A DNA stretch of 64,000 nucleotides from Nitrospira sp. (GCA_015709715.1 CP054184.1:3333001-3397000); one strand, 5' to 3'; positions 1-8,617 are shown, counted from the first letter of the stretch. Notes: generated by a model not told the origin, from the letters alone. Program-made: numbers and translations.

Positions 1-1
1 C

Positions 2-322
2 TTCTGCAAGGACAGCGAGGTGCCGATCATCGGTATCGTCGAGAATATGAGCGGGTTGGAATGTCCCCATTGCCATCAACATGTAGAGGTGTTCCGCAAG
101 GGCGGCGGGGAGGCGTCGGCAGCGGATATGGGCGTGCCGTTCCTGGGCCGGATTCCGCTGGATCCGGACGTGGTGATGCAGAGCGACGCTGGGGAACCCT
201 TCGCGCTGTTCAATTCCGATACGGCGACGGCCCAGGCGTACCATGACATTGCCAACCAGGTTGAAGCCTTCTGTAAGAAGAGCGGCAGCCTGGTGAAGCT
301 GGCTCCCCGCCACCATCACTGA
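2..322 (+). CDS. Mrp/NBP35-type Fe-S cluster carrier ATPase, C-terminal part
   Basis: The frame is open from the left edge and ends in TGA at 320-322, so only about the last 106 residues are present. The stretch PIIGIVENMSG followed by CPHC is the family hallmark: the P-loop Mrp/ApbC/Ind1 proteins carry this ENM motif and a CxxC pair that binds a bridging Fe-S cluster. LGRIPLDPDV further on is also typical. By family knowledge the protein assembles or transfers Fe-S clusters in the cytoplasm. Its tail is His-rich (HHH at the very end). It lies 11 bases ahead of moeA, so Fe-S and molybdopterin assembly may be co-expressed. The Walker A motif is outside the window. Confidence 0.88.
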   Translation, partial: FCKDSEVPIIGIVENMSGLECPHCHQHVEVFRKGGGEASAADMGVPFLGRIPLDPDVVMQSDAGEPFALFNSDTATAQAYHDIANQVEAFCKKSGSLVKLAPRHHH

Positions 323-333
323 GGAGTGCACGT

Positions 334-1632
334 GTGAAAGCCCCAGATGCCACCAGCGGTTTGACCCCGCTCCACGAGGCGCAACGGATTGTCCTCGAAG
401 CGACTTCCCCATTGGGGCTGGAAAAGATCTCCATTCTGGATACGCTCGGGCGGGTGTTGGGTGAAGACATCATCGCGGAGCGGCACAATCCGCCATGGGA
501 CAATTCAGCCATGGATGGGTTTGCCGTCCGGTCTGAAGACCTCAAGCAGGAGCATTCGATCGCCAAGCCGGTCACCCTCACCGTGATCGAGGACGTGCCT
601 GCCGGGAAAATGCCCACCAAGTCCGTCGGCCCTGGACAGGCTATCCGAATCATGACCGGCGCGCCCATCCCCAAGGGAGCCGACGCCGTCGTGAAGGTTG
701 AGGATACCGAACATACGCCGGATTCCGTGCGGATCTTCAAGCCCGAGGCGCGGGGCTCGAATATCAGGCCGCAGGGCGAGGACGTTAAAGAGGGAGACTG
801 CATCATCCCCAAAGGCACCACGATCCGTTCCGGCGAGGCCGGAATGCTGGCGATTTTGGCCAAGTCCTTCGTGCTGGTGTATCAGCGTCCGCGGGTGGCG
901 ATTCTCTCGACCGGCGACGAATTGGCCGATTTGGATGAACGGTTCAGCGAAGAAAAAATCATCAACTCGAACAGCTATGGTATCGCCGCCGCCGTGCAGG
1001 AAGCCGGTGGGATTCCCCTCTTGTTGGGGATCGCGCGGGACAATCCCGCTGCATTGAAAGAGAAAATTTCACACGGCCTGAACGCCGACATCCTGGTGTT
1101 GTCGGGCGGCGTCTCGATGGGGGACTACGACTTCACGAAGGCGGTGTTCCGCGACCTGGGCGCCGAGATGAATTTCTGGAAATTGGCGATCCGGCCCGGT
1201 CAGCCGCTGGCCTTCGGGAAGATTCAGGGCAAACTGGCCTTCGGCTTGCCGGGCAATCCGGTCTCGTCGATGGTGACATTCGAACAGTTGGTGCGACCGG
1301 CCATGTTGAAACTGTCCGGTGCGCGTCACTACGGGCGTCCATTGGTCGAGGCGGTGTTTCAGGAAAAGTTCTCCAAACGAACCGACCGTCGCCATTTTCT
1401 CCGCGGCGTGTTGTGGCGAGAAGGGGGGCTGTTCAAGGTGCGAACGACCGGCGATCAGGGGTCCGGTATCTTGACCTCGATGGTAAAGGCCAATTGTCTG
1501 ATCGACATTCCCGTTGAAACGGAACGGGTGAATCCCGGCGATGTCGTGACGGTGCAATTGTTGAGCGGATCGGTCTGGATGGAGGAGGCGGCCCCGGCTT
1601 CCTCGATCGGCCATCGTCCCTCCTGCTGCTGA
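334..1632 (+). CDS. moeA: Molybdopterin molybdotransferase MoeA
   Basis: A 432-residue protein that inserts molybdate into adenylylated molybdopterin, the last shared step of Mo-cofactor synthesis in the cytoplasm. Visible family blocks in order are PPWDNSAMDGFAV (about 55-67), MTGAPIPKGADAVV (about 108-121), STGDEL (about 192-197), SGGVSMGDYDF (about 255-265) and FGLPGNPVSS (about 302-311). Length and block order match MoeA throughout. The start is GTG at 334, preceded by GAGGAG seven bases upstream. It is followed 21 bases later by mobB, which uses the same cofactor. No truncation or missing block is seen. The context suggests service to a molybdoenzyme such as nitrite oxidoreductase, which is not in this window. 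Confidence 0.95.
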   Translation: MKAPDATSGLTPLHEAQRIVLEATSPLGLEKISILDTLGRVLGEDIIAERHNPPWDNSAMDGFAVRSEDLKQEHSIAKPVTLTVIEDVPAGKMPTKSVGPGQAIRIMTGAPIPKGADAVVKVEDTEHTPDSVRIFKPEARGSNIRPQGEDVKEGDCIIPKGTTIRSGEAGMLAILAKSFVLVYQRPRVAILSTGDELADLDERFSEEKIINSNSYGIAAAVQEAGGIPLLLGIARDNPAALKEKISHGLNADILVLSGGVSMGDYDFTKAVFRDLGAEMNFWKLAIRPGQPLAFGKIQGKLAFGLPGNPVSSMVTFEQLVRPAMLKLSGARHYGRPLVEAVFQEKFSKRTDRRHFLRGVLWREGGLFKVRTTGDQGSGILTSMVKANCLIDIPVETERVNPGDVVTVQLLSGSVWMEEAAPASSIGHRPSCC

Positions 1633-1653
1633 GCCGCGAAAGGAATTTGTCCC

Positions 1654-2163
1654 ATGGCCGTCCCCATTCTGGCTTTCGTCGGACGATCGAATAGCGGAAA
1701 GACGACGCTCATCGAGCGCGTCATTCCTGAACTGGTACGAGCCGGCTACAAGGTGGCCGCAGTCAAACATGCCGGCCACGGCTTCGATCTTGATACCGAG
1801 GGCAAGGACAGTTGGCGCCATAAACAGGCCGGAGCCAGCAGCGTCGTCATCATTTCCAAGAGCAGTCTGGCGATGTTCGCCGACGTGTCCGACCATATGA
1901 ACGTGGAGGACGTGCGGGAGCGCTATCTGGATGGGTCCTACGATTTGATTCTCGCCGAAGGGTGGCGGAGCGAGGGGTATCCGAAGATTGTCGTCGTGCG
2001 CGACCAAATCGGCGAAGTGCCGGTCTCTCAGGACGGCCTGCTGGCCGTCGTGTCCAACAAGCCGATCGAGATGTCCGTTCCTCTCCTGGATCCCGACGAT
2101 ATCGTGGGGGTGGCCGCCCTGATCATGCGGCATTTCCCCAGGCCTCTGCGGGACGATGCGTAA
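1654..2163 (+). CDS. mobB: Molybdopterin-guanine dinucleotide biosynthesis protein MobB
   Basis: A 169-residue GTP-binding protein of the MobB family, which assists MobA in making molybdopterin guanine dinucleotide. The P-loop GRSNSGKTT lies at about residues 10-18 after a short hydrophobic beta strand. KVAAVKHAGHGFDLDTEGKDS (about 33-53) is the family signature around the second conserved strand, and LILAEGW (about 103-109) is a conserved block. The stop codon overlaps the start of the following cytochrome gene by 8 bases, so the two are translationally coupled. The partner enzyme MobA is encoded separately at 54.7 kb in this window. Confidence 0.94.
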   Translation: MAVPILAFVGRSNSGKTTLIERVIPELVRAGYKVAAVKHAGHGFDLDTEGKDSWRHKQAGASSVVIISKSSLAMFADVSDHMNVEDVRERYLDGSYDLILAEGWRSEGYPKIVVVRDQIGEVPVSQDGLLAVVSNKPIEMSVPLLDPDDIVGVAALIMRHFPRPLRDDA

Positions 2164-2860
2164 GGTTCCTGCCATTGTGATCGGAGCGGTCGTGGCCGGC
2201 GCAGTGGCTGTCGGGGGCGTGGCTGTTCCGCTGACCAACCATCCCAAGTTCTGCGCCAACTGCCATACCATCGCTCCGGCCTATGAAAGTTGGCGACAGT
2301 CATCCCATAAGGAGGTCGAGTGCGTGGCCTGCCATGTGCGGCCCGGTGTGGTGAACTGGCTGCATGACAAGGCGTGGCACGGCACGAGGGATGTCGCCAT
2401 CTATCTGTTCGGCAAACCCACGGAGCCCCATAACCTGCAAGCGCACGTCGATTCGGACGTCTGCTTGGGTTGCCACCGAAACATTCTGCGGCTGTCGGAG
2501 GTGGCGCCGCGCGATCTGCCGCTTCCGGTGAAGGATGTCGGGCTCATCATGAGTCATCGCAAACATATGGAGGCCTTCAATACGCGCGGGCAGGGCGAGG
2601 GTTGTACGACCTGTCATGCGGCGGTCGTCCATGAGCGACCGATCAAGGGATACCCCATCGTGATTCCGCGCGGGCATGTCGCCGCCGACAGCAAGCCATG
2701 GAAGCCTGAACATCCCGAAGGCTCCGTGTTACATAAGCGCGCCATGGCGGATTGCTTTCGTTGCCACGACAACCGAACCGAATATGACGGCAAGGTGTTG
2801 AGCCGAAAATGCGAAACTTGCCACCTGCCCGAGAAGCTCACTGAGTTCTTGTCGTTTTGA
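2156..2860 (+). CDS. Membrane-anchored hexaheme c-type cytochrome (NapC/NirT-like)
   Basis: A 234-residue protein with one N-terminal hydrophobic segment (about 7-26), which probably serves as signal anchor, then six CXXCH haem c motifs: CANCH (starting at residue 33), CVACH, CLGCH, CTTCH, CFRCH and CETCH. A single N-terminal helix followed by closely spaced haems resembles the quinol-dehydrogenase cytochromes of the NapC/NirT group, which have four or five haems; six is more than usual. It would face the periplasm and move electrons from the quinone pool. It overlaps mobB by 8 bases and the next frame by 4 bases. The electron acceptor cannot be told from the sequence. Confidence 0.88.
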   Translation: MRKVPAIVIGAVVAGAVAVGGVAVPLTNHPKFCANCHTIAPAYESWRQSSHKEVECVACHVRPGVVNWLHDKAWHGTRDVAIYLFGKPTEPHNLQAHVDSDVCLGCHRNILRLSEVAPRDLPLPVKDVGLIMSHRKHMEAFNTRGQGEGCTTCHAAVVHERPIKGYPIVIPRGHVAADSKPWKPEHPEGSVLHKRAMADCFRCHDNRTEYDGKVLSRKCETCHLPEKLTEFLSF

Positions 2861-2880
2861 TCCAGGGGAACCGGCAGTCC

Positions 2881-3609
2881 ATGACGTCGTCGGTGGTCGA
2901 GGTGCGCAATCTGACCAAGCGGTTCGGCGGGTTTACCGCGGTGGACGGGATTTCCTTCGACATCCGGCGTGGAGAAATCCTCGGCCTGCTGGGGCCGAAC
3001 GGCGCCGGAAAAACGACGACGTTTCAGATGATGCTCGGTCTGGTCACGCCTACGTCCGGGTCCATTCACATGTTCGGGATGGATCTCCGAACGCACCGGG
3101 AGGCGATTCTGCAGCAGGTCAATTTTTCATCGACCTATATTTCGCTGCCCTATTCGCTGACGGTGGAGGAGAATCTCGCCGTCGTCGGACGGCTCTACGG
3201 GCTGTCCGACATTCCTGGACGCATCGACGCCATGGTGAAGAAACTGGAGATGCAGGAGTGGCGGCATGTGTTGACGCGCAAGTTGTCGTCCGGTCAAATG
3301 ACCCGGCTCACCTTGGCCAAGGCATTCCTCACGGAGCCCAAGGTTCTGTTTTTGGATGAGCCGACCGCCAGTCTGGATCCGGACATTGCGCACAAGATTC
3401 GCGCGCTCCTCTTGGAGGAGCGGCAGGCCAGTGGGCTCAGCATCCTCTATACGTCGCACAATATGCGCGAGATGGAGGCGATGTCGGACCGCATCATCTT
3501 CTTGCAGCGAGGGAAAATCGTCGCAGAGGGAACGGCCCAGGGGATCGCGGCTCGGTTCGGGCAGGCGGACCTTGAGGAGGTGTTCCTCAAGTTGGCGCGC
3601 GAGCAATGA
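2881..3609 (+). CDS. ABC transporter ATP-binding protein
   Basis: About 242 residues from ATG 2881; a TTG at 2857 in the same frame is an alternative. AGGGG at 2864-2868 lies 12 bases before the ATG. All nucleotide-binding-domain motifs are present: Walker A GPNGAGKTTT, signature LSSGQMTR (LSSGQ in place of LSGGQ), Walker B KVLFLDEP followed by the D-loop SLD, and the H-loop SHNM. This is the DrrA/CcmA type that pairs with ABC-2 permeases. It energises the permease at 4090-4881, with a small membrane protein encoded between them. The substrate is unknown; DrrA-type systems export drugs, polysaccharides or haem-related compounds. Confidence 0.92.
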   Translation: MTSSVVEVRNLTKRFGGFTAVDGISFDIRRGEILGLLGPNGAGKTTTFQMMLGLVTPTSGSIHMFGMDLRTHREAILQQVNFSSTYISLPYSLTVEENLAVVGRLYGLSDIPGRIDAMVKKLEMQEWRHVLTRKLSSGQMTRLTLAKAFLTEPKVLFLDEPTASLDPDIAHKIRALLLEERQASGLSILYTSHNMREMEAMSDRIIFLQRGKIVAEGTAQGIAARFGQADLEEVFLKLAREQ

Positions 3610-3643
3610 TCTTCGATGGACGGGGTTGTCTGGAAAGGATGTC

Positions 3644-4084
3644 GTGACGCACATGGTTGACGGCGGGATATCGTTTGGCGCCGGGCTGCTCATCGGTGGA
3701 TTCGGACTCATGCTGGCTTGGGGGCTTCTGTGGCTGGTGGTCGGCAGTATCGGGTTGGCGCGACAGACCTGTGGGTGGCCGATCGTGCTCAGCAGCATCA
3801 GCAGCAGCGCCATCGCGTTGGGCTCGATGTCGGGGCTTGTCTGGTGGATGGAGCCGGCGCGGACTGGGTCGCTGGCCTTCCAGGCAGGTCTTGGGGCAAT
3901 CCCGGTGCTGTTGGTAGGAGCGGCGTTCGGCCGTCTCGCCGACGGGCGGCGGATCGGCCCGGCCTTTGTCGAGGGCAGCCGTATGATGCTGCACCAGTTA
4001 CTCGGACTTCACCAGGGCGGCTGCGGCAACTGTCATCAGCAGCAGCCTTCCTGCCAGGATATGCCCTGCCAGCCCAAGCCGTAG
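3644..4084 (+). CDS. Unknown membrane protein with Cys-rich CGNCH tail
   Basis: About 146 residues from GTG 3644, chosen because AAGGA at 3635-3639 sits 4 bases upstream; ATG 3653 is an alternative. There are three or four hydrophobic segments (about 8-30, 42-60 and 73-95). The hydrophilic C-terminal tail contains CGNCH, a possible haem c motif, followed by two further cysteines within about 12 residues. I recognise no family. The gene lies between the ATPase and permease of an ABC-2 system, so it is probably an accessory subunit. Whether CGNCH binds haem depends on the tail being periplasmic, which I cannot decide; it may instead bind a metal. Confidence 0.7.
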   Translation: MTHMVDGGISFGAGLLIGGFGLMLAWGLLWLVVGSIGLARQTCGWPIVLSSISSSAIALGSMSGLVWWMEPARTGSLAFQAGLGAIPVLLVGAAFGRLADGRRIGPAFVEGSRMMLHQLLGLHQGGCGNCHQQQPSCQDMPCQPKP

Positions 4085-4089
4085 CTCCC

Positions 4090-4881
4090 ATGGCCTATCA
4101 TCGCATCGCCGCTCTGGTCGTTCGTCATCTGTACCTCTATCGCCGCAGTCTACCGCGCATGATGGAGATCGTGTATTGGCCCTTTCTGGATCTGGTGATC
4201 TGGGGGTTCATCACGATGTACCTGGCGAGGTTCCAAGGACAGATGCCGGCGGTGGTGACGTTCCTCCTCGGGGCGCTCATTCTCTGGGACGTGCTGTTTC
4301 GCTCTCAGCAGGGCATTACGATTTCCTTTTTGGAGGAAATCTGGGCCCGCAACCTCATGAATCTGTTTGCCAGCCCCCTCACGCCGAGCGAATTTCTCGC
4401 CGCCACGATGGTGATGAGCCTGTTCAAGGTGACGGCGGTCTCGATCGTCATGTCGGGGTGCGCCTGGCTTTTCTACGGATACAACGTCTTCATCGTCGGC
4501 CTCTGGCTGATCCCCTTCGTGATGAACCTGGTCTTGACCGGTTGGATCATCGGCGTGTTCACCACCTCATTGATCATGCGCTTCGGGCAGGAAGCGGAAG
4601 TCCTCGCCTGGAGCATGGTGTTTCTCTTCCAGCCGATCTCCTGCGTCTTTTATCCCATGGAGGTGTTGCCGGCGTGGTTGCGGCTGGTGGCCCAGGTCAA
4701 TCCGGCCGCCCATGTGTTCGAGGGCATGCGAGCGCTGCTGGCGACGCAGGCGGCCCCGCTGGCCAGCCTCGGCTGGGCGTCGGGCCTGAATCTCTGTTAT
4801 CTCGGCGCGGTGATCTTCTGGTTTCACTACACTTTCCAGGTGTGCAAGGAGCGTGGCGCGTTGGTGCGCGTCGGAGAATAG
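4090..4881 (+). CDS. ABC-2 type transporter permease
   Basis: A 263-residue integral membrane protein with about six hydrophobic segments in the ABC-2 permease arrangement. The PISCVFYPMEVLP block near residue 180 and the NPAAHVFEGMRALL block are typical of this family (DrrB/NodJ type). The start is ATG 4090, 5 bases after the previous stop. It forms an exporter with the ATPase at 2881-3609. The operon ends here, facing the minus-strand gene that ends at 4891. The substrate cannot be inferred. Confidence 0.9.
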   Translation: MAYHRIAALVVRHLYLYRRSLPRMMEIVYWPFLDLVIWGFITMYLARFQGQMPAVVTFLLGALILWDVLFRSQQGITISFLEEIWARNLMNLFASPLTPSEFLAATMVMSLFKVTAVSIVMSGCAWLFYGYNVFIVGLWLIPFVMNLVLTGWIIGVFTTSLIMRFGQEAEVLAWSMVFLFQPISCVFYPMEVLPAWLRLVAQVNPAAHVFEGMRALLATQAAPLASLGWASGLNLCYLGAVIFWFHYTFQVCKERGALVRVGE

Positions 4882-4890
4882 GGCGGGGCG

Positions 4891-6021
4891 CTAGGCGACG
4901 TGCGGCGGATAATTGATCTCAAGGATGGTCGGAACGGAGCTTTGTTCGTCGTAGCGAAGTTCCCAGCGGCTCCAGACGGCCATGCGTGACCCGTCACGGC
5001 GGATGTGGATGAGTTCCCCTTCCCAACGACCGGTGTTCTTCAGTTCCTGTTCGATGGCGGGCAGCGGTTTAGGGAAGAGGGTTTTCAGGAGACTGTGGGA
5101 GCGTTTGCCGATCGTATCGGTGGCCTCCCACCCATAGAGGCGCTCGGCCCCTTTATTCCAAAACCGAATCGTCCCGTCGGGCGTCCGCAACATGACGGCA
5201 TCAAACTCCACGCTGGGCGAGGTTTTTCGTGGCGGTTCCATGCCGCGATACTTGACGATGCGCGCCGGGTTGCCCACCGCGATTGCGTTGGGCGGTACCG
5301 GTTTGGTGACGACCGAACCGGCGCCTACGATGGCGCCCTTTCCGACATGTACTCCGCTCAGCAGGATGGCGCCCGATCCCAGCCAGACGTCGTCCTCGAC
5401 GACGATATTGCCTTTGGAACTGAGAGGTTGTTGCTGGATCAGGTGGTCGGATGCTGTTCCGTGGTTATGGGGGAACATTCGGCAACAGGACCCCATCATG
5501 ACGTGGGCGCCGATACGGATATGCCCGACGTAGGCCGAGAGTTCGCAGTTGATGCCGATCGAGGTCGAGGCCCCCACGGTGATGCTACCCCCGAGCCCGG
5601 TCTCCAGAATAGTATGCCCATCCACATACACGCCTTCTCCCAGCGCAATCTTCCCGCCTCTGGGCGCCTGGTGGATCCGAACATGGTCTGCGATGACGAT
5701 GCGTGGCGCCAATTCCAGATCGGAGTGGTTGATGGTTGCGGTCGGGGCGATATAGCCCGTCGGGTTCATGGCGGCCAATTCCTGCAGGTGGTCGGAGGTG
5801 GTTCGATTCCCGCTCGGCAACAATGCCAGGTGGGTCGCGAGTCGCCCGAATGGAGACCGACCGCCAAACCGCAGCCAAAAACGAGCCCACGCGCGGGCGA
5901 CGTGCCTCCACAACCGATCACGCACGAGGGTTCGAATGCCGGTCACGCCGTTGTCCTGCCAGGCCTCCCGTAGCCTCGCGAGTCGTCGCGCACACCGTTG
6001 GATGGTGGATTCATCACTCAT
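4891..6021 (-). CDS. Hexapeptide-repeat (left-handed beta-helix) acyltransferase fused to a C-terminal PAS domain
   Basis: A 376-residue protein. Residues 1-85 are basic and helical. Residues about 95-265 show hexapeptide repeats of the left-handed beta-helix transferase fold (for example GSITVGASTSIGIN, IRIGAHVMMG and the loop with PHNHG) and end in the AVGNPARIVKYRG block typical of maltose/galactoside-type O-acetyltransferases. Residues about 275-376 are a PAS domain: MLRTPDGTIRFWNKGAERLYGW and the later IHIRRDGSRM block are classic PAS sequences. The transferase would acetylate a sugar or similar acceptor; the PAS part may sense a ligand or mediate dimerisation. This fusion is unusual, because PAS domains normally sit on signalling proteins. 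The gene is monocistronic here. Confidence 0.85.
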   Translation of the reverse strand: MSDESTIQRCARRLARLREAWQDNGVTGIRTLVRDRLWRHVARAWARFWLRFGGRSPFGRLATHLALLPSGNRTTSDHLQELAAMNPTGYIAPTATINHSDLELAPRIVIADHVRIHQAPRGGKIALGEGVYVDGHTILETGLGGSITVGASTSIGINCELSAYVGHIRIGAHVMMGSCCRMFPHNHGTASDHLIQQQPLSSKGNIVVEDDVWLGSGAILLSGVHVGKGAIVGAGSVVTKPVPPNAIAVGNPARIVKYRGMEPPRKTSPSVEFDAVMLRTPDGTIRFWNKGAERLYGWEATDTIGKRSHSLLKTLFPKPLPAIEQELKNTGRWEGELIHIRRDGSRMAVWSRWELRYDEQSSVPTILEINYPPHVA

Positions 6022-6372
6022 TGCAACCTTCTCGCATGGTCGAGCACTTCAGAAAATAAAGACGTGGGCCGATCCTGTCAACTCTCGGCTGACGAACTAG
6101 GGGCTTCCCTAGGGCGTGCGGATAGGAAATCGACTCCATGAGAGGATTTCGCTGGTTGTACCGCAGGTGGCCTCATGGTAGTATCCTACATCCTTCATTG
6201 GGGCCTGGTGAGGGATTCGTTGAAATAGTTCAGGCCTGATCTCGATGTTGCCTTGCCCGGGAATTTAATCGAAAGCCAGACCAAGCCGCTCGAATACGTC
6301 GCGTCTTCGGCCCGTCCTTTCCCTTGCGTTCCTTCGCACAGACAATGTCACTACCCACAGAGGAGGACCCAG
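6022..6372 (+). other. Intergenic region, divergent promoter area
   Basis: 351 bases separate the minus-strand acyltransferase-PAS gene from the plus-strand RRM gene. I see no credible coding frame, tRNA or repeat. It must contain the start signals of both genes. The part next to the RRM gene ends in a strong Shine-Dalgarno sequence, AGGAGG at 6361-6366. I could not choose a convincing -35/-10 pair. Confidence 0.5.
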
Positions 6373-6699
6373 ATGGGTTCCAAAATTTATGTCGGCGGGT
6401 TGCCCTATGCGGCGACTGAACAGCAACTGAGCGATCTGTTCGCGGCGCATGGAACGGTTGAATCGGCCCGCGTGATCACGGACAAGTTCACCGGCCAGTC
6501 GAGAGGCTTCGGGTTTGTCGAAATGGCATCGTCCGAAGAAGCCCAAAAGGCGATCACCGCTCTCAATGGTTCGGACATGGGTGGCCGGACATTGACGGTC
6601 AATGAAGCGCGCCCGCAGGAACCGCGGACCGGCGGGGGACGAAGCGGCGGAGGCATGGGCTTCAACGGTCGCGGCGGATCCAAGCGCGATCGCTGGTAA
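6373..6699 (+). CDS. RRM-domain RNA-binding protein
   Basis: A 108-residue single RNA-recognition-motif protein. RNP2 is KIYVGGLP (residues 4-11) and RNP1 is RGFGFVEM (about 45-52), both intact with the aromatic residues that stack on RNA. After about residue 80 comes a glycine/arginine-rich tail (GGGRSGGG and onward). This is the bacterial glycine-rich RNA-binding protein family, often cold-responsive in cyanobacteria and other phyla. The start follows AGGAGG by 6 bases. It is a monocistronic unit ended by a strong terminator at 6724. Upstream frames add about 40 residues that do not look like protein, so ATG 6373 is preferred. Confidence 0.95.
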   Translation: MGSKIYVGGLPYAATEQQLSDLFAAHGTVESARVITDKFTGQSRGFGFVEMASSEEAQKAITALNGSDMGGRTLTVNEARPQEPRTGGGRSGGGMGFNGRGGSKRDRW

Positions 6700-6723
6700 C
6701 CCTCTCCGCGGTTGAACGAGCAA

Positions 6724-6761
6724 GGGGCAGTCATCCTCAGGGTGACTGCCCCGGTTTTTTT
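6724..6761 (+). terminator. Rho-independent terminator of the RRM gene
   Basis: A perfect 10-bp stem, GGGGCAGTCA at 6724-6733 pairing with TGACTGCCCC at 6743-6752, has a 9-base loop and is followed by GG and seven T residues (6755-6761). Confidence 0.93.
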
Positions 6762-6798
6762 GTGACGACCTCAGACGTGTACCGCAACCGTGGCCGCA

Positions 6799-7509
6799 CT
6801 ATTCGATACGTTTCAAGGTCAAGTCGTCGAAATAGGTCACCGCATCGGCTTTGGTCCAGAGCCCGATCCGTCCGGTTGCGAAGGTGTTGTCACAGACGCG
6901 AAACAGCAACGTCTCATCGTAGAGGGCCTTGATCTCGCAGCCTCGTTGTACGATCCGCAGCCGGTGCCATCCGTTGGTGGCAAGGGGACGGTCTACCTGT
7001 TTGACGACCTGCTGCACGCCTTTTACGACTCGATAGAGGCGTACCTTCTGTTCCACGATGCTGGCCCGCAAAAGGTAGTAATTGCGGTCATCGACTGCCC
7101 GCCAGATGAGGCCTCCCCCCAAGTCCGCCTTGCCCGACACCGCGAGATAGGAGACGTCGGCGTCAAGGTCGGCGCTGTTGGTTCCCTCGATCAGCAGGAG
7201 TTTGTGCGCTTGATCGGTCCCTTTGGGGAGGAGCTGCGCCAGGACTTGGGAGCCGCTGTTGGCCCGATCGGTAATCAGGATTTTCCATTCGCCGGCTGGG
7301 CGCCCGTCGAACAGGGTGCCGACGACGAATGAACCGGGGAGGGAGCCAGGGGCGATATGGTCAAAGTTCCACTCCCGGGTCGAGTGCGATTCCGAATCGG
7401 CTGCCGGCGCGGGAGCACTCCAGAGGCTGAACAGGCATCCGAGGACAAAGAAGGACCAACCCCACCGGATCGATGAACCGGACACTGTGGCCTGGTCTCG
7501 CGTGGTCAT
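6799..7509 (-). CDS. Secreted beta-sandwich (LamG / DUF1080-like) protein
   Basis: A 236-residue protein. It has a signal peptide (hydrophobic about 17-35, ending PAPAADS). The mature part looks like a concanavalin-type beta sandwich: ADVSYLAVSGKADLGGGLIW, then RNYYLLRAS, then NGWHRLRIVQRG and GRIGLWTKADAVTYFDDL. These blocks match the 3-keto-disaccharide hydrolase / DUF1080 and LamG group of exported domains. No catalytic residue could be assigned, so it may only bind a ligand. It lies 78 bases downstream of a secreted TPR protein on the same strand and may be co-transcribed with the efflux operon upstream. Confidence 0.75.
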   Translation of the reverse strand: MTTRDQATVSGSSIRWGWSFFVLGCLFSLWSAPAPAADSESHSTREWNFDHIAPGSLPGSFVVGTLFDGRPAGEWKILITDRANSGSQVLAQLLPKGTDQAHKLLLIEGTNSADLDADVSYLAVSGKADLGGGLIWRAVDDRNYYLLRASIVEQKVRLYRVVKGVQQVVKQVDRPLATNGWHRLRIVQRGCEIKALYDETLLFRVCDNTFATGRIGLWTKADAVTYFDDLTLKRIE

Positions 7510-7587
7510 GCGCGGTCCCGTCCTGCGATTACGCCCTGTGGTCTGGAAGGCCGTGAACAGAAACCTGTGGGTGCGACAGAGCCATGG

Positions 7588-8469
7588 TCACGGCATTTCC
7601 AGTTCGCGAAGCTTCGACTCGGCCTGTTCCAGCCACGGGCGGTTGGCAGGGGTGTCCCGTTCGAGGCGCAGGTAATGCCGCAGCTCCTGGGCCGCGTCCG
7701 TGCGGCGGCCGAGTGCGGCCAGGGTGTAGCCGAGGTTGAAGCGGATTTTAGCGTCATTGGGACGTACCCGGAGTGCCGTGCGAAACTCACCGACCGCCCC
7801 TTCCAGATCCTGTTTGTCGATCAGGGCCAAGGCCAGGTTGAAGTGGGCATTCACGTCGTCCGGTTGCAGTTCGAGGGCGGTCCGATATTCGGCGATGGCG
7901 CCTTCAGTATCGCCTTTGGCCTTGAGGGTCACGCCGAGATTGTTGTGAGCATTCACATCGTCGGGCCGATGGCGAAGCACCGTCCGGAATTCGGCGATGG
8001 CGCCCTCCAGGTCTCCTCGCTCCTTGAGCGCCACGCCATAGTCATTGTGGGCCTTCAGGTCATCCGGTTTCAGGCGCAGGGCGGCTTTGAATTCGGTAAG
8101 GGCGTCATCGTACCGGCCGATGTCCAGAAGTGTGTTGGCCAGGTTGAGGTGCGCGGCAAAATAGTTGGCTTGGAGCCGCAATGCATGGGTGAATTCGTCG
8201 ATCGCCTGGGCCAAGTCTCCCTTAAAGACGAAGGCCACGCCGAGGTCATTGTGGCGCATCGCTTCCGCGTCGTTGTCGATCGGCTTGGTGATCTTGTCCG
8301 TGATCGACAGCACTTCTTCTTCCACCGTTACGGGCTGGTCGGGCGGTGGAGCTGGAGGCGCCGGCTTGGCGGGTGCCGCCGCCGACGGGCCAATCGCGGA
8401 CAGGGACAAGCAGAGAAATAGAGCGGGGCCGAGAGAAATCAGGAAACGGAGACGGACAACGTCCGACAT
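7588..8469 (-). CDS. Secreted tetratricopeptide-repeat protein
   Basis: 293 residues from the ATG at 8469, which is preceded by a GAAGGA ribosome site and gives a clear signal peptide (hydrophobic about 9-32, then a proline-rich linker). About six consecutive 34-residue TPR units follow from about residue 75 (for example AHNNLGVTLKAKGDTEGAIAEY and AHFNLALALIDKQDLEGAV), with a partial one at the end. Proteins like this act as periplasmic scaffolds. A longer frame opening at 8613 lacks a signal peptide at its front and is less likely. The gene lies between the efflux outer-membrane protein (148 bases upstream) and a secreted beta-sandwich protein. Confidence 0.88.
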   Translation of the reverse strand: MSDVVRLRFLISLGPALFLCLSLSAIGPSAAAPAKPAPPAPPPDQPVTVEEEVLSITDKITKPIDNDAEAMRHNDLGVAFVFKGDLAQAIDEFTHALRLQANYFAAHLNLANTLLDIGRYDDALTEFKAALRLKPDDLKAHNDYGVALKERGDLEGAIAEFRTVLRHRPDDVNAHNNLGVTLKAKGDTEGAIAEYRTALELQPDDVNAHFNLALALIDKQDLEGAVGEFRTALRVRPNDAKIRFNLGYTLAALGRRTDAAQELRHYLRLERDTPANRPWLEQAESKLRELEMP

Positions 8470-8617
8470 GGAGGTCCTTCTATCAGATGGAATGGAATCG
8501 GTGCGGGTGGCGTGCCCGACAACCATTCGCCGCTCGGGCGAAACGCCGGACGACGTGGTGCCACATAGCCCGATCCCTACGAAAATTTCAAGTTGAAAGT
8601 CCGGCACTTGCAAGCCG

